29,350 bases of DNA from Pelotomaculum sp. UBA3102 (GCA_002365865.1 DFAQ01000016.1:11820-41169); one strand, 5' to 3'. Shown: positions 8,337 through 17,726, counted from the stretch's first letter. The notes: a model not told the origin generated them from the sequence alone. Made by a program: numbers and translations.

Positions 8337-10469
8337 TTGGTTATCTTAGACCGGTTGAACCCTGCCCAGATTAAGGCCGTAACCTATGGCGACGGTCCGC
8401 TTTTGGTTCTCGCGGGGGCGGGTAGTGGCAAGACAAGTGTATTGACGAGGCGGATAGCATATCTTTTAAAGGAACGTAATATTTCACCCTACAATATTTT
8501 GGCGATTACTTTTACCAATAAAGCAGCCCGTGAAATGCGGGAGCGAGTGGAGGAGCTGGTTCCGGAAGAAGTGCGGGACCTTTGGATCTGTACTTTTCAT
8601 GCCGCCGGTCTCCGGATCTTAAGGAGACAAACGGCTTTCTACGGGCGGGACCGGAATTTTATTGTTTACGATGCCGGGGACCAGTTGACCGTGGTTAAGG
8701 ATTGCCTGAAGGAATTGGAAATCGACGAGAAAAAATACCCGCCCCGGGCGGTAGCTTGGACCATCTCCCAGGCCAAAAACCAGCTGTTGGACGCAGCTGG
8801 TTTCCAGCGCAATGCTGATGATAATTTCAGCCGGACAGTTTCTGAGGTATACCGGCTTTATCAGGACAGGTTACAGCGTAATAACGCCGTCGATTTCGAT
8901 GACTTGATTATCCTTACCGTCCGGCTTTTCCAGGAATACCCGCAAGTTTTGTCTTACTACCGGGATCGTTTTCGCTATATCCTGGTAGATGAATATCAGG
9001 ATACTAACCATGCCCAGTACGTTTTGGTAAACCTGTTGGCCGGAGTGCACAGGAATTTATTTGCGGTGGGGGACCCCGACCAGGGCATCTATGGTTGGCG
9101 GGGTGCGGACATCAGTAACATCATGAAATTTGAAAAAGATTATTCCGATGCCTGTGTGGTCAAGCTGGAACAGAATTATCGTTCTACCGGTATTATTTTG
9201 GAAGCGGCCAATTATATCATCAAAAACAACCACAACCGGAAAGAAAAACGGCTTTGGACGGCGGCGGACCCCGGCACTCCCCTGGTTAATCATTATTGCG
9301 AGAATGAACACGACGAGGCCGGATTTGTGGCCGGAAGTATTTTCCGCTTAAAAGAAATTGAAAACCGGCCCTACCGGGATTTTGCCGTTCTTTACCGTAC
9401 CCATGCCCAGTCCCGTGTGATTGAGGAGACGTTTATGCGCGGGGGGATACCATATACGATCATAGGCGGTTTAAAATTTTACGAGCGTAAAGAAATCAAG
9501 GATATCATTGCCTATCTCAGGCTAATTCTTAATCATAGCGACGCCCTGGGCCTGGCCAGAATTGCCAACGTTCCCAGGAGGGGGATCGGGAGTGCCTCCT
9601 TGAAAAAAATTTTTGCCTTTGCCGGGGAGCGCGGGATCAGCCCGGTTGAGGCGATGGCAAGAGCGGTGGAAATCTCCGGTTTATCAGCCAAGGTCAGGGC
9701 CGGAGGTGCCGCCCTGGGAAGGATGCTGATAGAGTTTTCGGAAGCAGCATCTCATTCCAGTGTCACCTCACTGACCAGAACGGTGCTGGAACAAACCGGT
9801 TACCTGCAGGAACTGGTGGCTGAAAAAACGGTGGAGGCGCGTACCAGGATCGAGAACCTGGAAGAGTTCCTTTCCGTGACCGGCGATTTTGACCGGCAGG
9901 CCGAAGAAAAAGGTTTAAGAAGTTTTCTGGAGAATATCGCGCTGGTGACAGATCTGGACCGGTATGACGGGGATACCGATCAGGTGGCCCTGATGACCCT
10001 GCACAGTGCCAAGGGTTTGGAATTTCCGGTGGTTTTTCTGACCGGCATGGAGGAGGGGGTTTTCCCTCACGCACGTTCTTTAATGGAACCGGGCGAGCTG
10101 GAGGAGGAACGCCGGCTTTGTTACGTAGGTGTAACCAGGGCCAAGGAGAGGGTTTATCTCACTAACTGCTGGCGGCGTACCCTTTATGGAAACCAGCGTT
10201 ATAACCCGCCTTCCCGCTTTCTGGAAGAAATCCCCCCGCACCTGGTCAGCAACGGTGACTTGATTGAGAGCACGCCGGAAAGGAATACTCCCGTAGAAAA
10301 AGAGGACCGGTTCGTTCTCGGTGACAAGGTCAGTCACGGCAAGTGGGGCGTCGGTGTCATCGTGGGCGTAAAGGGCAGTGGTGCTGACGCCGAGCTCAAG
10401 GTGGCTTTTCCGGAGCGGGGAATAAAAGTGCTCCTGGCCAGGTACGCACCGTTGGAAAAGGTGACCTAG
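8337..10469 (+). CDS. pcrA: UvrD/PcrA-type ATP-dependent 3'-5' DNA helicase
   Basis: This 710-residue superfamily 1A helicase acts in DNA repair, rolling-circle replication and clearing of transcription-replication conflicts. Helicase motifs appear in order: LNPAQIKAV (Q motif), Walker A GAGSGKT with Lys32, TFTNKAAREM (Ia), DEYQDTN (II), GDPDQGIYGWRGAD (III), EQNYRST (IV), TLHSAKGLEFPVVFL (V) and YVGVTRAKERV (VI). The C-terminal 60 residues (from GDKVSHGKWGVGVI) match the PcrA Tudor-like domain that contacts RNA polymerase. TTG 8337 is chosen because AGGAGG at 8324-8329 sits seven bases upstream; the frame also extends to ATG 8262, but that would place the ribosome-binding site inside the coding region. 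ligA follows two genes later, a common Firmicute neighbourhood. Confidence 0.95.
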   Translation: MVILDRLNPAQIKAVTYGDGPLLVLAGAGSGKTSVLTRRIAYLLKERNISPYNILAITFTNKAAREMRERVEELVPEEVRDLWICTFHAAGLRILRRQTAFYGRDRNFIVYDAGDQLTVVKDCLKELEIDEKKYPPRAVAWTISQAKNQLLDAAGFQRNADDNFSRTVSEVYRLYQDRLQRNNAVDFDDLIILTVRLFQEYPQVLSYYRDRFRYILVDEYQDTNHAQYVLVNLLAGVHRNLFAVGDPDQGIYGWRGADISNIMKFEKDYSDACVVKLEQNYRSTGIILEAANYIIKNNHNRKEKRLWTAADPGTPLVNHYCENEHDEAGFVAGSIFRLKEIENRPYRDFAVLYRTHAQSRVIEETFMRGGIPYTIIGGLKFYERKEIKDIIAYLRLILNHSDALGLARIANVPRRGIGSASLKKIFAFAGERGISPVEAMARAVEISGLSAKVRAGGAALGRMLIEFSEAASHSSVTSLTRTVLEQTGYLQELVAEKTVEARTRIENLEEFLSVTGDFDRQAEEKGLRSFLENIALVTDLDRYDGDTDQVALMTLHSAKGLEFPVVFLTGMEEGVFPHARSLMEPGELEEERRLCYVGVTRAKERVYLTNCWRRTLYGNQRYNPPSRFLEEIPPHLVSNGDLIESTPERNTPVEKEDRFVLGDKVSHGKWGVGVIVGVKGSGADAELKVAFPERGIKVLLARYAPLEKVT

Positions 10470-10525
10470 CCGGATTCCCCGCCGCCGTTTTTGGAAATAA
10501 TAGAAGGTAAAGCCCCGGAGGATTT

Positions 10526-11398
10526 ATGGAACGTCTCCTGATAGTGGCCGTGCTGACGGCAGTGATCCATTTTATCAACACCCTGATTTACGCGGTGCGT
10601 ATCTCAGGGGTACGCACCGGACGGTTGGCAACCGCTTTTTCCCTCTTTAACGTTGTCTTTCTCCTGGCCAGCACTGCCAACAGCATCCAGGGCTTTTTAC
10701 TTGCTTCCATCGTGGAACAGGCAATAAAAACCGGCCAGGAGCTGTCCGGCGGCATGATCCCCCCGGGGCAGCTTTTACACTATCCGGCTTACCAGGTCCA
10801 GCTGGGATTGTTGGACCATAATATCAGGCTGGTAATTTTGGCCGCCTCGCTGGGGACCGTTGTAGGCGCATTTTTGATACCGGCTTTCGTTAATATTTTT
10901 GTCCGGGCGATCTTTCTTTTTGAAGAAACCGGGTCGGTTCCCCGGATGGTCGGGATGGTGCTTTTTTCGCCCCGCAGGGTATTTAAACTGACCGGGCGGC
11001 TATACCTGCCCCGGAAAAAGACTTTTAACCTTACGGTAGCCAAAAAAATATCCATTCCCAAAACTTTTCTGTTTTTAAACCTGATTGTATCCGGGATTTA
11101 TACCACCGGGGTGCTTTCTGCTCTTTATGCCGGGGCGCTGTATCCTGATTTCCGCACCACCGCAGCATCGCTTTCGGCAGTTGTCAACGGTGTAGCCACC
11201 ATCCTTGCGGCAACGGTAGTGGAGCCTACCGCGGCCTCCATTACGGACCAGGCCGTGCGGGGAGACCGAAGTGAAAACGATGTCAAGCAGATGGCGCTTT
11301 ATCTTGCGGTCACGAGGCTTTTGGGTACGTTTTTTGCCCAGCTGATTTTTTTGCCGGCAGCTTATCTAATTAAGTTTGCCGCGTCAATGTTTGCCTAG
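10526..11398 (+). CDS. amj: Amj-like lipid II flippase (DUF2837 family)
   Basis: This 290-residue integral membrane protein has about six hydrophobic segments, near residues 4-24, 38-60, 100-125, 178-205, 212-235 and 262-286. The N-terminal stretch IHFINTLIYAVRISGVRTG followed by SLFNVVFLLAST, and the C-terminal VEPTAASITDQAVRGDRS with GTFFAQLIFLPAAYL, resemble Amj (YdaH) of Bacillus subtilis. Amj can replace MurJ in moving the peptidoglycan precursor lipid II across the membrane. The assignment rests on remembered motif similarity. ATG 10526 has GGAGG at 10517-10521. It lies 56 bases after pcrA and 64 before ligA, all in one direction and possibly cotranscribed. Whether a MurJ is also encoded cannot be seen here. 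Confidence 0.72.
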   Translation: MERLLIVAVLTAVIHFINTLIYAVRISGVRTGRLATAFSLFNVVFLLASTANSIQGFLLASIVEQAIKTGQELSGGMIPPGQLLHYPAYQVQLGLLDHNIRLVILAASLGTVVGAFLIPAFVNIFVRAIFLFEETGSVPRMVGMVLFSPRRVFKLTGRLYLPRKKTFNLTVAKKISIPKTFLFLNLIVSGIYTTGVLSALYAGALYPDFRTTAASLSAVVNGVATILAATVVEPTAASITDQAVRGDRSENDVKQMALYLAVTRLLGTFFAQLIFLPAAYLIKFAASMFA

Positions 11399-11462
11399 TG
11401 CCGGTACTGTCCGCGTTCGGTGATTAGCATCGTAAATCCCTTATCAGGAGGAGGTGATAGGA

Positions 11463-13466
11463 TTGCCCCATAATCAGGAACAGGCCCGGGAGCGGGCCGA
11501 ACAACTGCGTAAAGAAATAGAAAGGCATAACTACCATTACTATGTATTGGACAACCCGGTCGTCTCCGACGCGCAGTACGATAAAATGATGCGCGAGCTT
11601 GAGGAGCTTGAGCAGAACTATCCCGCCCTGGTAACTCCTTATTCGCCGACCCGGAGAGTCGGCGGCAAAACCAGGGAAGGTTTTACGTCCGTGCGTCACT
11701 TCACGCCCATGTTGAGCCTGTCCAATGCGTTTGATGAAAAAGAATTACGTGATTTCGACCGGCGCGTGCGGCAGGCGCTTCCGGGAGAAGAAGTCTCATA
11801 CGTCGTCGAGCCTAAGATCGACGGCCTTGCCGTTTCCCTCTATTACGAAAACGGCCTGCTGGTGAGAGGAGCCACCCGGGGTGACGGTGAAGCCGGTGAG
11901 GACATTACAAAAAATTTAAGAACTATCAGAAGCGTTCCTTTAAGGTTGAACCGGCCCGTGCCGGGTTTAGAAGTCAGGGGAGAAGCTTATATGTCCAAGG
12001 AAGCTTTTTCCCGCTTGAACGGAGCCAGGGAAGAGGCGGGAGAACCTCTTTTTGCCAACCCGCGTAATGCCGCCGCCGGAACCTTGCGCCAGCTGGATCC
12101 CAAAGTTACTGCCTCCCGGCAGCTCGGGCTTTTTGTGTACGGTATCGGGTACAGTGCAGGGATAGAAGTTGTGGGGCACGCAGAAGTGCTGCAGTTACTG
12201 AAAGAACTGGGGTTTAAAGTAAACCCCCGGTTCCGGCTTTTTGACGATATGGCCGAACTGATTCCCTATTGCCGGGAGTGGCAGTTGCGCCGGTTCGCAT
12301 TGTCTTATGCCGTAGACGGGCTGGTAATAAAGGTAAATTCTTTGTCCCAGCAAAGAAGGTTGGGCGCCACCATAAAAAGCCCGCGTTGGGCGATAGCTTT
12401 CAAGTTTCCGCCCGAACAAGCGGTTACCGGCGTGAAAGATATTTCCGTTCGCGTGGGGCGCACCGGGGTGCTGACTCCGACCGCGGAACTGGAACCGGTG
12501 CGGTTGGCCGGTACGACCGTGAGCAGGGCTACTTTACATAACGAGGATTTGATCCGGGAGAAAGATATCCGGATCGGGGATAAAGTGCTGGTGCAGAAAG
12601 CAGGGGATATTATTCCTGAAGTAATATCCGTCCTGCCGGAGGAAAGGACCGGCACGGAGGCGGTCTGGTCCATGCCTTCAGAGTGTCCTTCCTGCGGTTC
12701 GCTGGTGGTGCGTGCCGAAGGCGAAGCGGCTGCCCGCTGTACCGGCTTGGCCTGCCCGGCCAAGCTGCACGAGAGTTTAATCCACTTTGCTTCCCGCAAT
12801 GCCATGGATATCACCGGCCTGGGGCCGGCGGTGACCGCCCAGCTCCTTGCGGCCGGTTTGGTACGGGATCCGGCGGATTTATACCACCTGCGTTATGAGG
12901 ATCTGGCTGCCCTGGAGCGCCTGGGAGCCAAATCTGCCCGGAAACTGCTCGGGGCAATTGAGGAAAGCAAAAAGAATTCCCTGGCCAGGCTGATCTTTGC
13001 GCTGGGCATCCGTCACGTGGGCGAACGCTCGGCCGGAATTCTGGCCGGGCATTACGGTTCCCTGGAAGCACTGGTGAATGCTGGAGAGGATGAGCTGGTA
13101 AACCTGCCGGAAATCGGACCCAAGATTGCTTCAAGCATCGCGGCTTTCTTTGCCGATCAACGGAACCGCCGCGTAATTGAAAAACTGGCCGGGGCGGGAG
13201 TCGACCCCAGGGAGAAAGAAGCCCGGAAAGAAAGTGACCTTTTGACCGGAAAAACCTTTGTCATCACGGGCACCCTTGCCGGCTTCAGCCGCCGGGAAGC
13301 AAAGGAACTGGTGGAGAGACTGGGAGGAAAAGTTTCCTCCGGTGTCAGCCGCGCCACGGATTACGTCGTGGTTGGGCAAAACCCGGGTTCCAAATACGAC
13401 AAAGCCGTTTCTCTGGGCATAAACATACTGGACGAAAAGGAGTTTAAGGAGTTGACCGGGGTTTAA
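11463..13466 (+). CDS. ligA: NAD-dependent DNA ligase
   Basis: This 667-residue protein has the full LigA architecture. It comprises an N-terminal Ia domain (NYHYYVLDNPVVSDAQYD), an adenylation domain with nucleophile Lys118 in EPKIDGLAVSL, an OB fold, a four-cysteine zinc finger (CPSC then C-x5-C), helix-hairpin-helix repeats (RLGAKSARKLLGAI, LPEIGPKIASSI) and a C-terminal BRCT domain (GKTFVITGTLAGFSR, SRATDYVVVGQNPGSKYDKA). It seals nicks in replication and repair. The start is TTG 11463, eight bases after AGGAGG within AGGAGGTGAT (11449-11458), a full match to the 16S rRNA 3' end. The in-frame GTG 11454 lies inside that site and is rejected. Confidence 0.97.
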   Translation: MPHNQEQARERAEQLRKEIERHNYHYYVLDNPVVSDAQYDKMMRELEELEQNYPALVTPYSPTRRVGGKTREGFTSVRHFTPMLSLSNAFDEKELRDFDRRVRQALPGEEVSYVVEPKIDGLAVSLYYENGLLVRGATRGDGEAGEDITKNLRTIRSVPLRLNRPVPGLEVRGEAYMSKEAFSRLNGAREEAGEPLFANPRNAAAGTLRQLDPKVTASRQLGLFVYGIGYSAGIEVVGHAEVLQLLKELGFKVNPRFRLFDDMAELIPYCREWQLRRFALSYAVDGLVIKVNSLSQQRRLGATIKSPRWAIAFKFPPEQAVTGVKDISVRVGRTGVLTPTAELEPVRLAGTTVSRATLHNEDLIREKDIRIGDKVLVQKAGDIIPEVISVLPEERTGTEAVWSMPSECPSCGSLVVRAEGEAAARCTGLACPAKLHESLIHFASRNAMDITGLGPAVTAQLLAAGLVRDPADLYHLRYEDLAALERLGAKSARKLLGAIEESKKNSLARLIFALGIRHVGERSAGILAGHYGSLEALVNAGEDELVNLPEIGPKIASSIAAFFADQRNRRVIEKLAGAGVDPREKEARKESDLLTGKTFVITGTLAGFSRREAKELVERLGGKVSSGVSRATDYVVVGQNPGSKYDKAVSLGINILDEKEFKELTGV

Positions 13467-13545
13467 TAAAGGAAAATGTTGTTCCATGGCGAATGAAAAA
13501 ACTTTAGACGAAAAAAGCAGCCTTAGTCTGGAGGGGAAGCATAAC

Positions 13546-14379
13546 ATGCCGCAGATTACTGTTTCAGGTTTAGGGAACCTCCCTAGACCTCCGGTAAAGT
13601 GGGCGGGAGGCAAAAGCCGGCTTATGACACAATTTATGCCACTGTTTCCCGAAAAGTATGATCTTTATATTGAGCCTTTTGCAGGTGGAAGTGCGGTGTT
13701 TTTCCACCTGAGGCCCTCCAGGGCCGTTCTAATCGACAGTAATGCCGAATTAATTAATTTTTATCAAGTTGTCCGTGAGCAACTGGACGACCTGTTGGCC
13801 GACGTTGAAAAACACCGGAATACTGCCCGGTATTATTATGACATCCGTGCCCTTGACCCGCTGCAAATGGATCGCGTAAGCCGGGCATCAAGGTTTCTTT
13901 ACCTTAACAAAACGGGCTATAACGGCCTCTGGCGAGTTAATAAAAAAGGCAGGTATAATGTACCTTTCGGACGGTACAAAAATCCTAAGCTAGTGGACCG
14001 GGAAAATCTTCGGTGCGTGAGCACGGCATTGCAGCAAGCCGTGCTTATCCCGGGTGACTTCAGCATGGTCCTGGAATACATACAACCGCGGACTTTTGTA
14101 TATCTTGACCCGCCCTACCACCCTTTGTCAAAAACAGCCGGTTTTACCGGTTATACTGCCGACGCGTTCGGTGAGGAAGAACAGCGCCGGTTGGCCAAGG
14201 TGTTTAACCGGTTGCATGAAAAAGGTTGTTGGGTGATGCTCAGTAATTCCGATACTTCCTTTATCAAAGAGCTCTACAGGGGTTATGACCTGCGGGTGGT
14301 TTATGCCCGCAGGGCGATTAACTGTCTTGCCGGCAGGCGCGGGCCGGTTACAGAACTGGTTATAAGAAACTATACTTAA
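13546..14379 (+). CDS. Dam-family (D12 class) adenine-N6 DNA methyltransferase, solitary
   Basis: This 277-residue methyltransferase of the Dam/DpnII type transfers a methyl group from S-adenosylmethionine to adenine in DNA. The family commonly recognises GATC, but the target here is inferred. Motif order is class alpha: PPVKWAGGKSRL (N-terminal motif X), YIEPFAGGSAVFF (motif I, residues 41-53), NKTGYNGLWRVN, then DPPY at 188-191 (catalytic motif IV) and RRGPVTELVIRNY near the C-terminus. GGAGGGG at 13530-13536 lies nine bases before ATG 13546, giving almost the same length as E. coli Dam (278). ATG 13486 would add 20 residues but has only a weak site. No restriction endonuclease, MutH or second methyltransferase is next to it; it sits between ligA and gatC. 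Confidence 0.9.
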   Translation: MPQITVSGLGNLPRPPVKWAGGKSRLMTQFMPLFPEKYDLYIEPFAGGSAVFFHLRPSRAVLIDSNAELINFYQVVREQLDDLLADVEKHRNTARYYYDIRALDPLQMDRVSRASRFLYLNKTGYNGLWRVNKKGRYNVPFGRYKNPKLVDRENLRCVSTALQQAVLIPGDFSMVLEYIQPRTFVYLDPPYHPLSKTAGFTGYTADAFGEEEQRRLAKVFNRLHEKGCWVMLSNSDTSFIKELYRGYDLRVVYARRAINCLAGRRGPVTELVIRNYT

Positions 14380-14472
14380 CCTTAAACCCAAAATACCGGG
14401 TATGATTAATAAAATTTATATCGGGCTAAAATAATTCATTAATCTTATTATTTTTAAAAAGTGGGTGAAATA

Positions 14473-14754
14473 ATGATTACCAAAAAAGATGTGGAACACG
14501 TGGCATATTTGGGCCGGCTGGAGCTGACCGGGGAAGAAAAAGAAATTTATACCAGGCAGCTCAACGATATCCTGGAGCATTTTCAATCCCTGCAGCAGTT
14601 GGATACCGGCAAGGTACAGCCGACGGCTCATGTGCTGCCTTTAAAAAATGTCTTCCGGGAAGACTGGGTGGGGCAGCACATGTCCGGCGAGGAGGTCCTG
14701 GCCAATTGCCCGGACCGGGAAGAAGACTACTTCAAGGTACCGAAGATCGTATAA
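14473..14754 (+). CDS. gatC: Asp/Glu-tRNA amidotransferase subunit C
   Basis: This 93-residue GatC is the small belt-like subunit that wraps GatA and links it to GatB. It begins MITKKDVEHVAYLGRLEL, continues with IYTRQLNDILEHFQ and ends DYFKVPKIV, all typical of the family. ATG 14473 is the natural N-terminus; the in-frame GTG at 14461 would place coding sequence over the weak GGGTGA ribosome-binding site. It is the first of three gat genes in the standard gatCAB order, 36 bases before gatA. The 93-base gap before it is A/T rich and may hold a promoter, but I could not match a -35/-10 pair. Confidence 0.95.
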   Translation: MITKKDVEHVAYLGRLELTGEEKEIYTRQLNDILEHFQSLQQLDTGKVQPTAHVLPLKNVFREDWVGQHMSGEEVLANCPDREEDYFKVPKIV

Positions 14755-14790
14755 TTATAAATTCAGGCAATTATTTAGGAGGCGATAAAA

Positions 14791-16248
14791 TTGCAGCTTT
14801 TCCGGCTGACGGCCCATGAACTCCACGGACTTTTGTCAAATAAGGAAATATCTGCCGAGGAGTTAAATAAAGCCGTATTTGACAGGATAGAAGCGGTAGA
14901 GGATAAAATAGGCGCTTATATATGCCGGACGAAGGAATATGCCCTGGAGCGGGCCCTGGCGGTGGACAGGCAGATTAAAAACGGTGAAAAAATAGCACCT
15001 CTTTCGGGAATCCCGGTGGCAATAAAGGATAACATCTGTACCAACGGTATTAGTACTACCGCCGGTTCCAGGATCTTATCCGGTTTTATCCCGCCTTACA
15101 GTGCTACCGTTGTAAATAAGCTTGACGCGGCGGGAGCCGTTTTGACCGGCAAAACTAATATGGATGAATTTGCCATGGGGTCTTCCACCGAAAATTCCGC
15201 TTTTTTAACCACGCATAATCCGTGGGATACCGGAAGGGTACCCGGCGGGTCGAGCGGGGGATCCGCAGCGGCGGTTTCAGCCGGTGAAGTTATTTGCGCG
15301 CTGGGTTCGGATACAGGCGGTTCCATTCGCCAGCCGGCGGCTTTTTGCGGGGTGGTAGGTATGAAACCCACCTATGGAGCGGTTTCCCGTTACGGCCTGA
15401 TTGCCTTTGCCTCTTCCCTGGACCAGATCGGACCCTTAGCCAGGGACGTTACTGATTGTGCCTTAATGCTCAATGTTATTTGCGGGCATGACCCCAAGGA
15501 TTCCACGTCGGCTGATTTTGCCGTGCCGGACTACACCGGCTTCTTAAATGAAGACGTGCGTGGACTGAAAATAGGGGTGCCGGAGGAATTTATGGCCGAA
15601 GGGATTGACCCTGGTATGCGTGCGTCTGTGGAAAGTGCCATGACGCTCCTGGAGAATCTGGGTGCAACGGTGGAATACACGAATCTTCCCCACAATAAAT
15701 ACGCTCTTTCTGCATATTATCTGATTGCTCCGGCAGAGGCCAGCTCAAACCTGGCCCGCTATGACGGGGTGCGTTACGGCTACCGGGCGGCGGCAGCGGA
15801 AGATGTGGCCGACATGTTTATCAAGACCCGCAGTGAGGCTTTCGGTTCGGAAGTCAAACGGAGAATTATGCTGGGAACTTACGGTCTTTCCGCCGGTTAT
15901 TACGACGCATATTATCTTAAGGCTTTAAAAGTCCGTACTCTTATTAAGGAAGACTTTGAACGGGCTCTTGAAAAATACGATCTGCTTCTTTCCCCGACAA
16001 CGCCCACCCCGGCATTTCGTTTCGGGGAAAAAGTGGACGACCCGCTCAAGATGTACCTGTCGGATATTTGTACTATATCGGTGAACCTGGCGGGGATACC
16101 GGGAATTTCCCTTCCCTGCGGTTTTGTAGACGGGATGCCGGTAGGGCTGCAGTTGATGGGGAAATATTTCGACGAGGGAACTCTCCTCAGGGTAGCTTAT
16201 ACTTTTGAACAAAATACTGATTATCATAAGCGGCACCCGGAAATTTAG
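14791..16248 (+). CDS. gatA: Asp/Glu-tRNA amidotransferase subunit A (amidase)
   Basis: This 485-residue amidase-signature enzyme releases ammonia from glutamine or asparagine for conversion of misacylated Glu-tRNA(Gln) and/or Asp-tRNA(Asn). The Ser-cisSer-Lys triad is at Lys79 (PVAIKDNIC), Ser154 (GGSSGGSAAA) and Ser178 (GSDTGGSIRQPAA), the same numbers as in well-studied GatA proteins. Start TTG 14791 follows AGGAGG at 14777-14782 by eight bases. It is encoded between gatC and gatB, spaced by 36 and 39 bases. The presence of GatCAB suggests that the organism lacks GlnRS, AsnRS or both, which cannot be checked in this window. Confidence 0.97.
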   Translation: MQLFRLTAHELHGLLSNKEISAEELNKAVFDRIEAVEDKIGAYICRTKEYALERALAVDRQIKNGEKIAPLSGIPVAIKDNICTNGISTTAGSRILSGFIPPYSATVVNKLDAAGAVLTGKTNMDEFAMGSSTENSAFLTTHNPWDTGRVPGGSSGGSAAAVSAGEVICALGSDTGGSIRQPAAFCGVVGMKPTYGAVSRYGLIAFASSLDQIGPLARDVTDCALMLNVICGHDPKDSTSADFAVPDYTGFLNEDVRGLKIGVPEEFMAEGIDPGMRASVESAMTLLENLGATVEYTNLPHNKYALSAYYLIAPAEASSNLARYDGVRYGYRAAAAEDVADMFIKTRSEAFGSEVKRRIMLGTYGLSAGYYDAYYLKALKVRTLIKEDFERALEKYDLLLSPTTPTPAFRFGEKVDDPLKMYLSDICTISVNLAGIPGISLPCGFVDGMPVGLQLMGKYFDEGTLLRVAYTFEQNTDYHKRHPEI

Positions 16249-16287
16249 TTTTATTAATATAAATATTTTTATTTAGGAGGGGTTGCT

Positions 16288-17724
16288 TTGGCCCGGTACG
16301 AAGCCGTTATCGGTCTGGAGGTACACGTAGAACTCAAAACCAGGTCTAAAATATTTTGTGATTCCACCACTGAATTCGGCGGAGCCCCCAATACTCACGT
16401 ATGTCCGGTTTGTCTGGGCCTGCCCGGGGTGCTTCCCGTAGTCAACAAGACGGTAGTGGAATACGCGATACGCGTCGCCCTGGCATTGAACTGTCAAATA
16501 GCGGAGTTTTCCAAGTTCGACAGAAAAAACTACTATTATCCGGACATGCCGAAGAATTACCAGATCTCGCAATACGATCTGCCCATAGCGGAACACGGCA
16601 GCCTGGAAATAGGTGAGGGCGGTGAAGCTAAAAAAATTGGGATTACCCGGCTGCACATGGAAGAAGATACGGGTAAGCTGGTGCACCAGGGGACTATTAC
16701 CACCACACCTTTTTCCCTGGTAGATTATAACCGGGCCGGTGTGCCCCTGATCGAAATCGTTTCCGAACCGGAATTGCGCTCGCCGGAAGAGGCGCGCCGG
16801 TACATGGAAAAATTGAAAGCAATTATTCAGTATACGGGGGTTTCCGACTGTAAAATGGAAGAGGGCAGCCTGCGCTGTGATGCCAATATTTCCATCCGCC
16901 CCGTGGGAAGCGGCGCATTCGGAACTAAAACAGAGATTAAAAACCTGAACTCCTTTAAGGCCCTCCAGAAAGCCCTTGCCTATGAAATCGAGCGCCAGAA
17001 AGATGTACTGGAGGAAGGCGGCCGCATCGTCCAGGAGACCAGGACCTGGGATGAGGGACAGGGCGTCACCCTTTCCCTGCGCAGTAAAGAGTATGCGCAC
17101 GATTACCGTTACTTGCCCGACCCGGACCTGGTACCCATGGTTATTAAAAAGGACTGGGTGGAGGATATCCGCAACTCCCTGCCGGAACTTCCCGAAGAAC
17201 GGCGCAATCGTTACGTAAGAGAATACGGCCTGCCGGATTATGATGCCGGGGTGCTGACCAATACCAAGGAACTGGCGGACTATTTCGAGCAATGTGTTAC
17301 GGCCTGCCCCAATCCCAAGGCAGTGAGCAACTGGGTTATGGGCGATCTTACCAGGCTGCTTAACGCCAACAATGTCGAGATCACCGGCTGTCCGGTTGCT
17401 CCTGGGCAACTGGCCTCCTTGCTGCGGTTGATAGATGAGGGCACTATCAGCGGTAAGATTGCCAAGAAGGTGTTTGACGAGATGTTTGCCACCGGCAAGG
17501 ATGCTGAAACGGTGGTCAAGGAGCGGGGTCTGGTCCAAATCAGCGACGAAGGTGCCATAGCGGCCGTCGTGAACGAAGTTTTGGAAAAAAATCCGCAATC
17601 GGTGGCGGATTATCGTGCCGGTAAGGACCGCGCCCTGGGTTTCCTGGTGGGCCAGGTTATGAAGGCGACCAGGGGAAAGGCGAATCCGAAAATGGTAAAC
17701 AAACTTTTAAAAGAAAGGCTTTAA
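16288..17724 (+). CDS. gatB: Asp/Glu-tRNA amidotransferase subunit B
   Basis: This 478-residue GatB binds the misacylated tRNA, phosphorylates the acyl group with ATP and uses ammonia channelled from GatA. The start YEAVIGLEVHVELKTRSKIFC, HVCPVCLGLPG, the RKNYYYPDMPKNYQISQYD core and LHMEEDTGKLVH are signature segments. The last 150 residues form the helical and YqeY-like tRNA-binding tail (SGKIAKKVFDEM, RGKANPKMVNKLLKERL). TTG 16288 follows AGGAGGGG (16275-16282) by five bases. It is the last gene of the gat unit, with a hairpin terminator immediately after it. Confidence 0.97.
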   Translation: MARYEAVIGLEVHVELKTRSKIFCDSTTEFGGAPNTHVCPVCLGLPGVLPVVNKTVVEYAIRVALALNCQIAEFSKFDRKNYYYPDMPKNYQISQYDLPIAEHGSLEIGEGGEAKKIGITRLHMEEDTGKLVHQGTITTTPFSLVDYNRAGVPLIEIVSEPELRSPEEARRYMEKLKAIIQYTGVSDCKMEEGSLRCDANISIRPVGSGAFGTKTEIKNLNSFKALQKALAYEIERQKDVLEEGGRIVQETRTWDEGQGVTLSLRSKEYAHDYRYLPDPDLVPMVIKKDWVEDIRNSLPELPEERRNRYVREYGLPDYDAGVLTNTKELADYFEQCVTACPNPKAVSNWVMGDLTRLLNANNVEITGCPVAPGQLASLLRLIDEGTISGKIAKKVFDEMFATGKDAETVVKERGLVQISDEGAIAAVVNEVLEKNPQSVADYRAGKDRALGFLVGQVMKATRGKANPKMVNKLLKERL

Positions 17725-17726
17725 GG

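Noticed and set aside
14380..14472. Possible promoter for gatCAB
   Set aside because: Several -10-like hexamers (TATGAT, TAAAAT) are present but none has a matching -35 at 16-18 bases.
16273..17598. Very long minus-strand frame (441 codons) opposite gatB
   Set aside because: Shadow frame caused by codon bias; the plus-strand frame is an intact GatB with all signature motifs.
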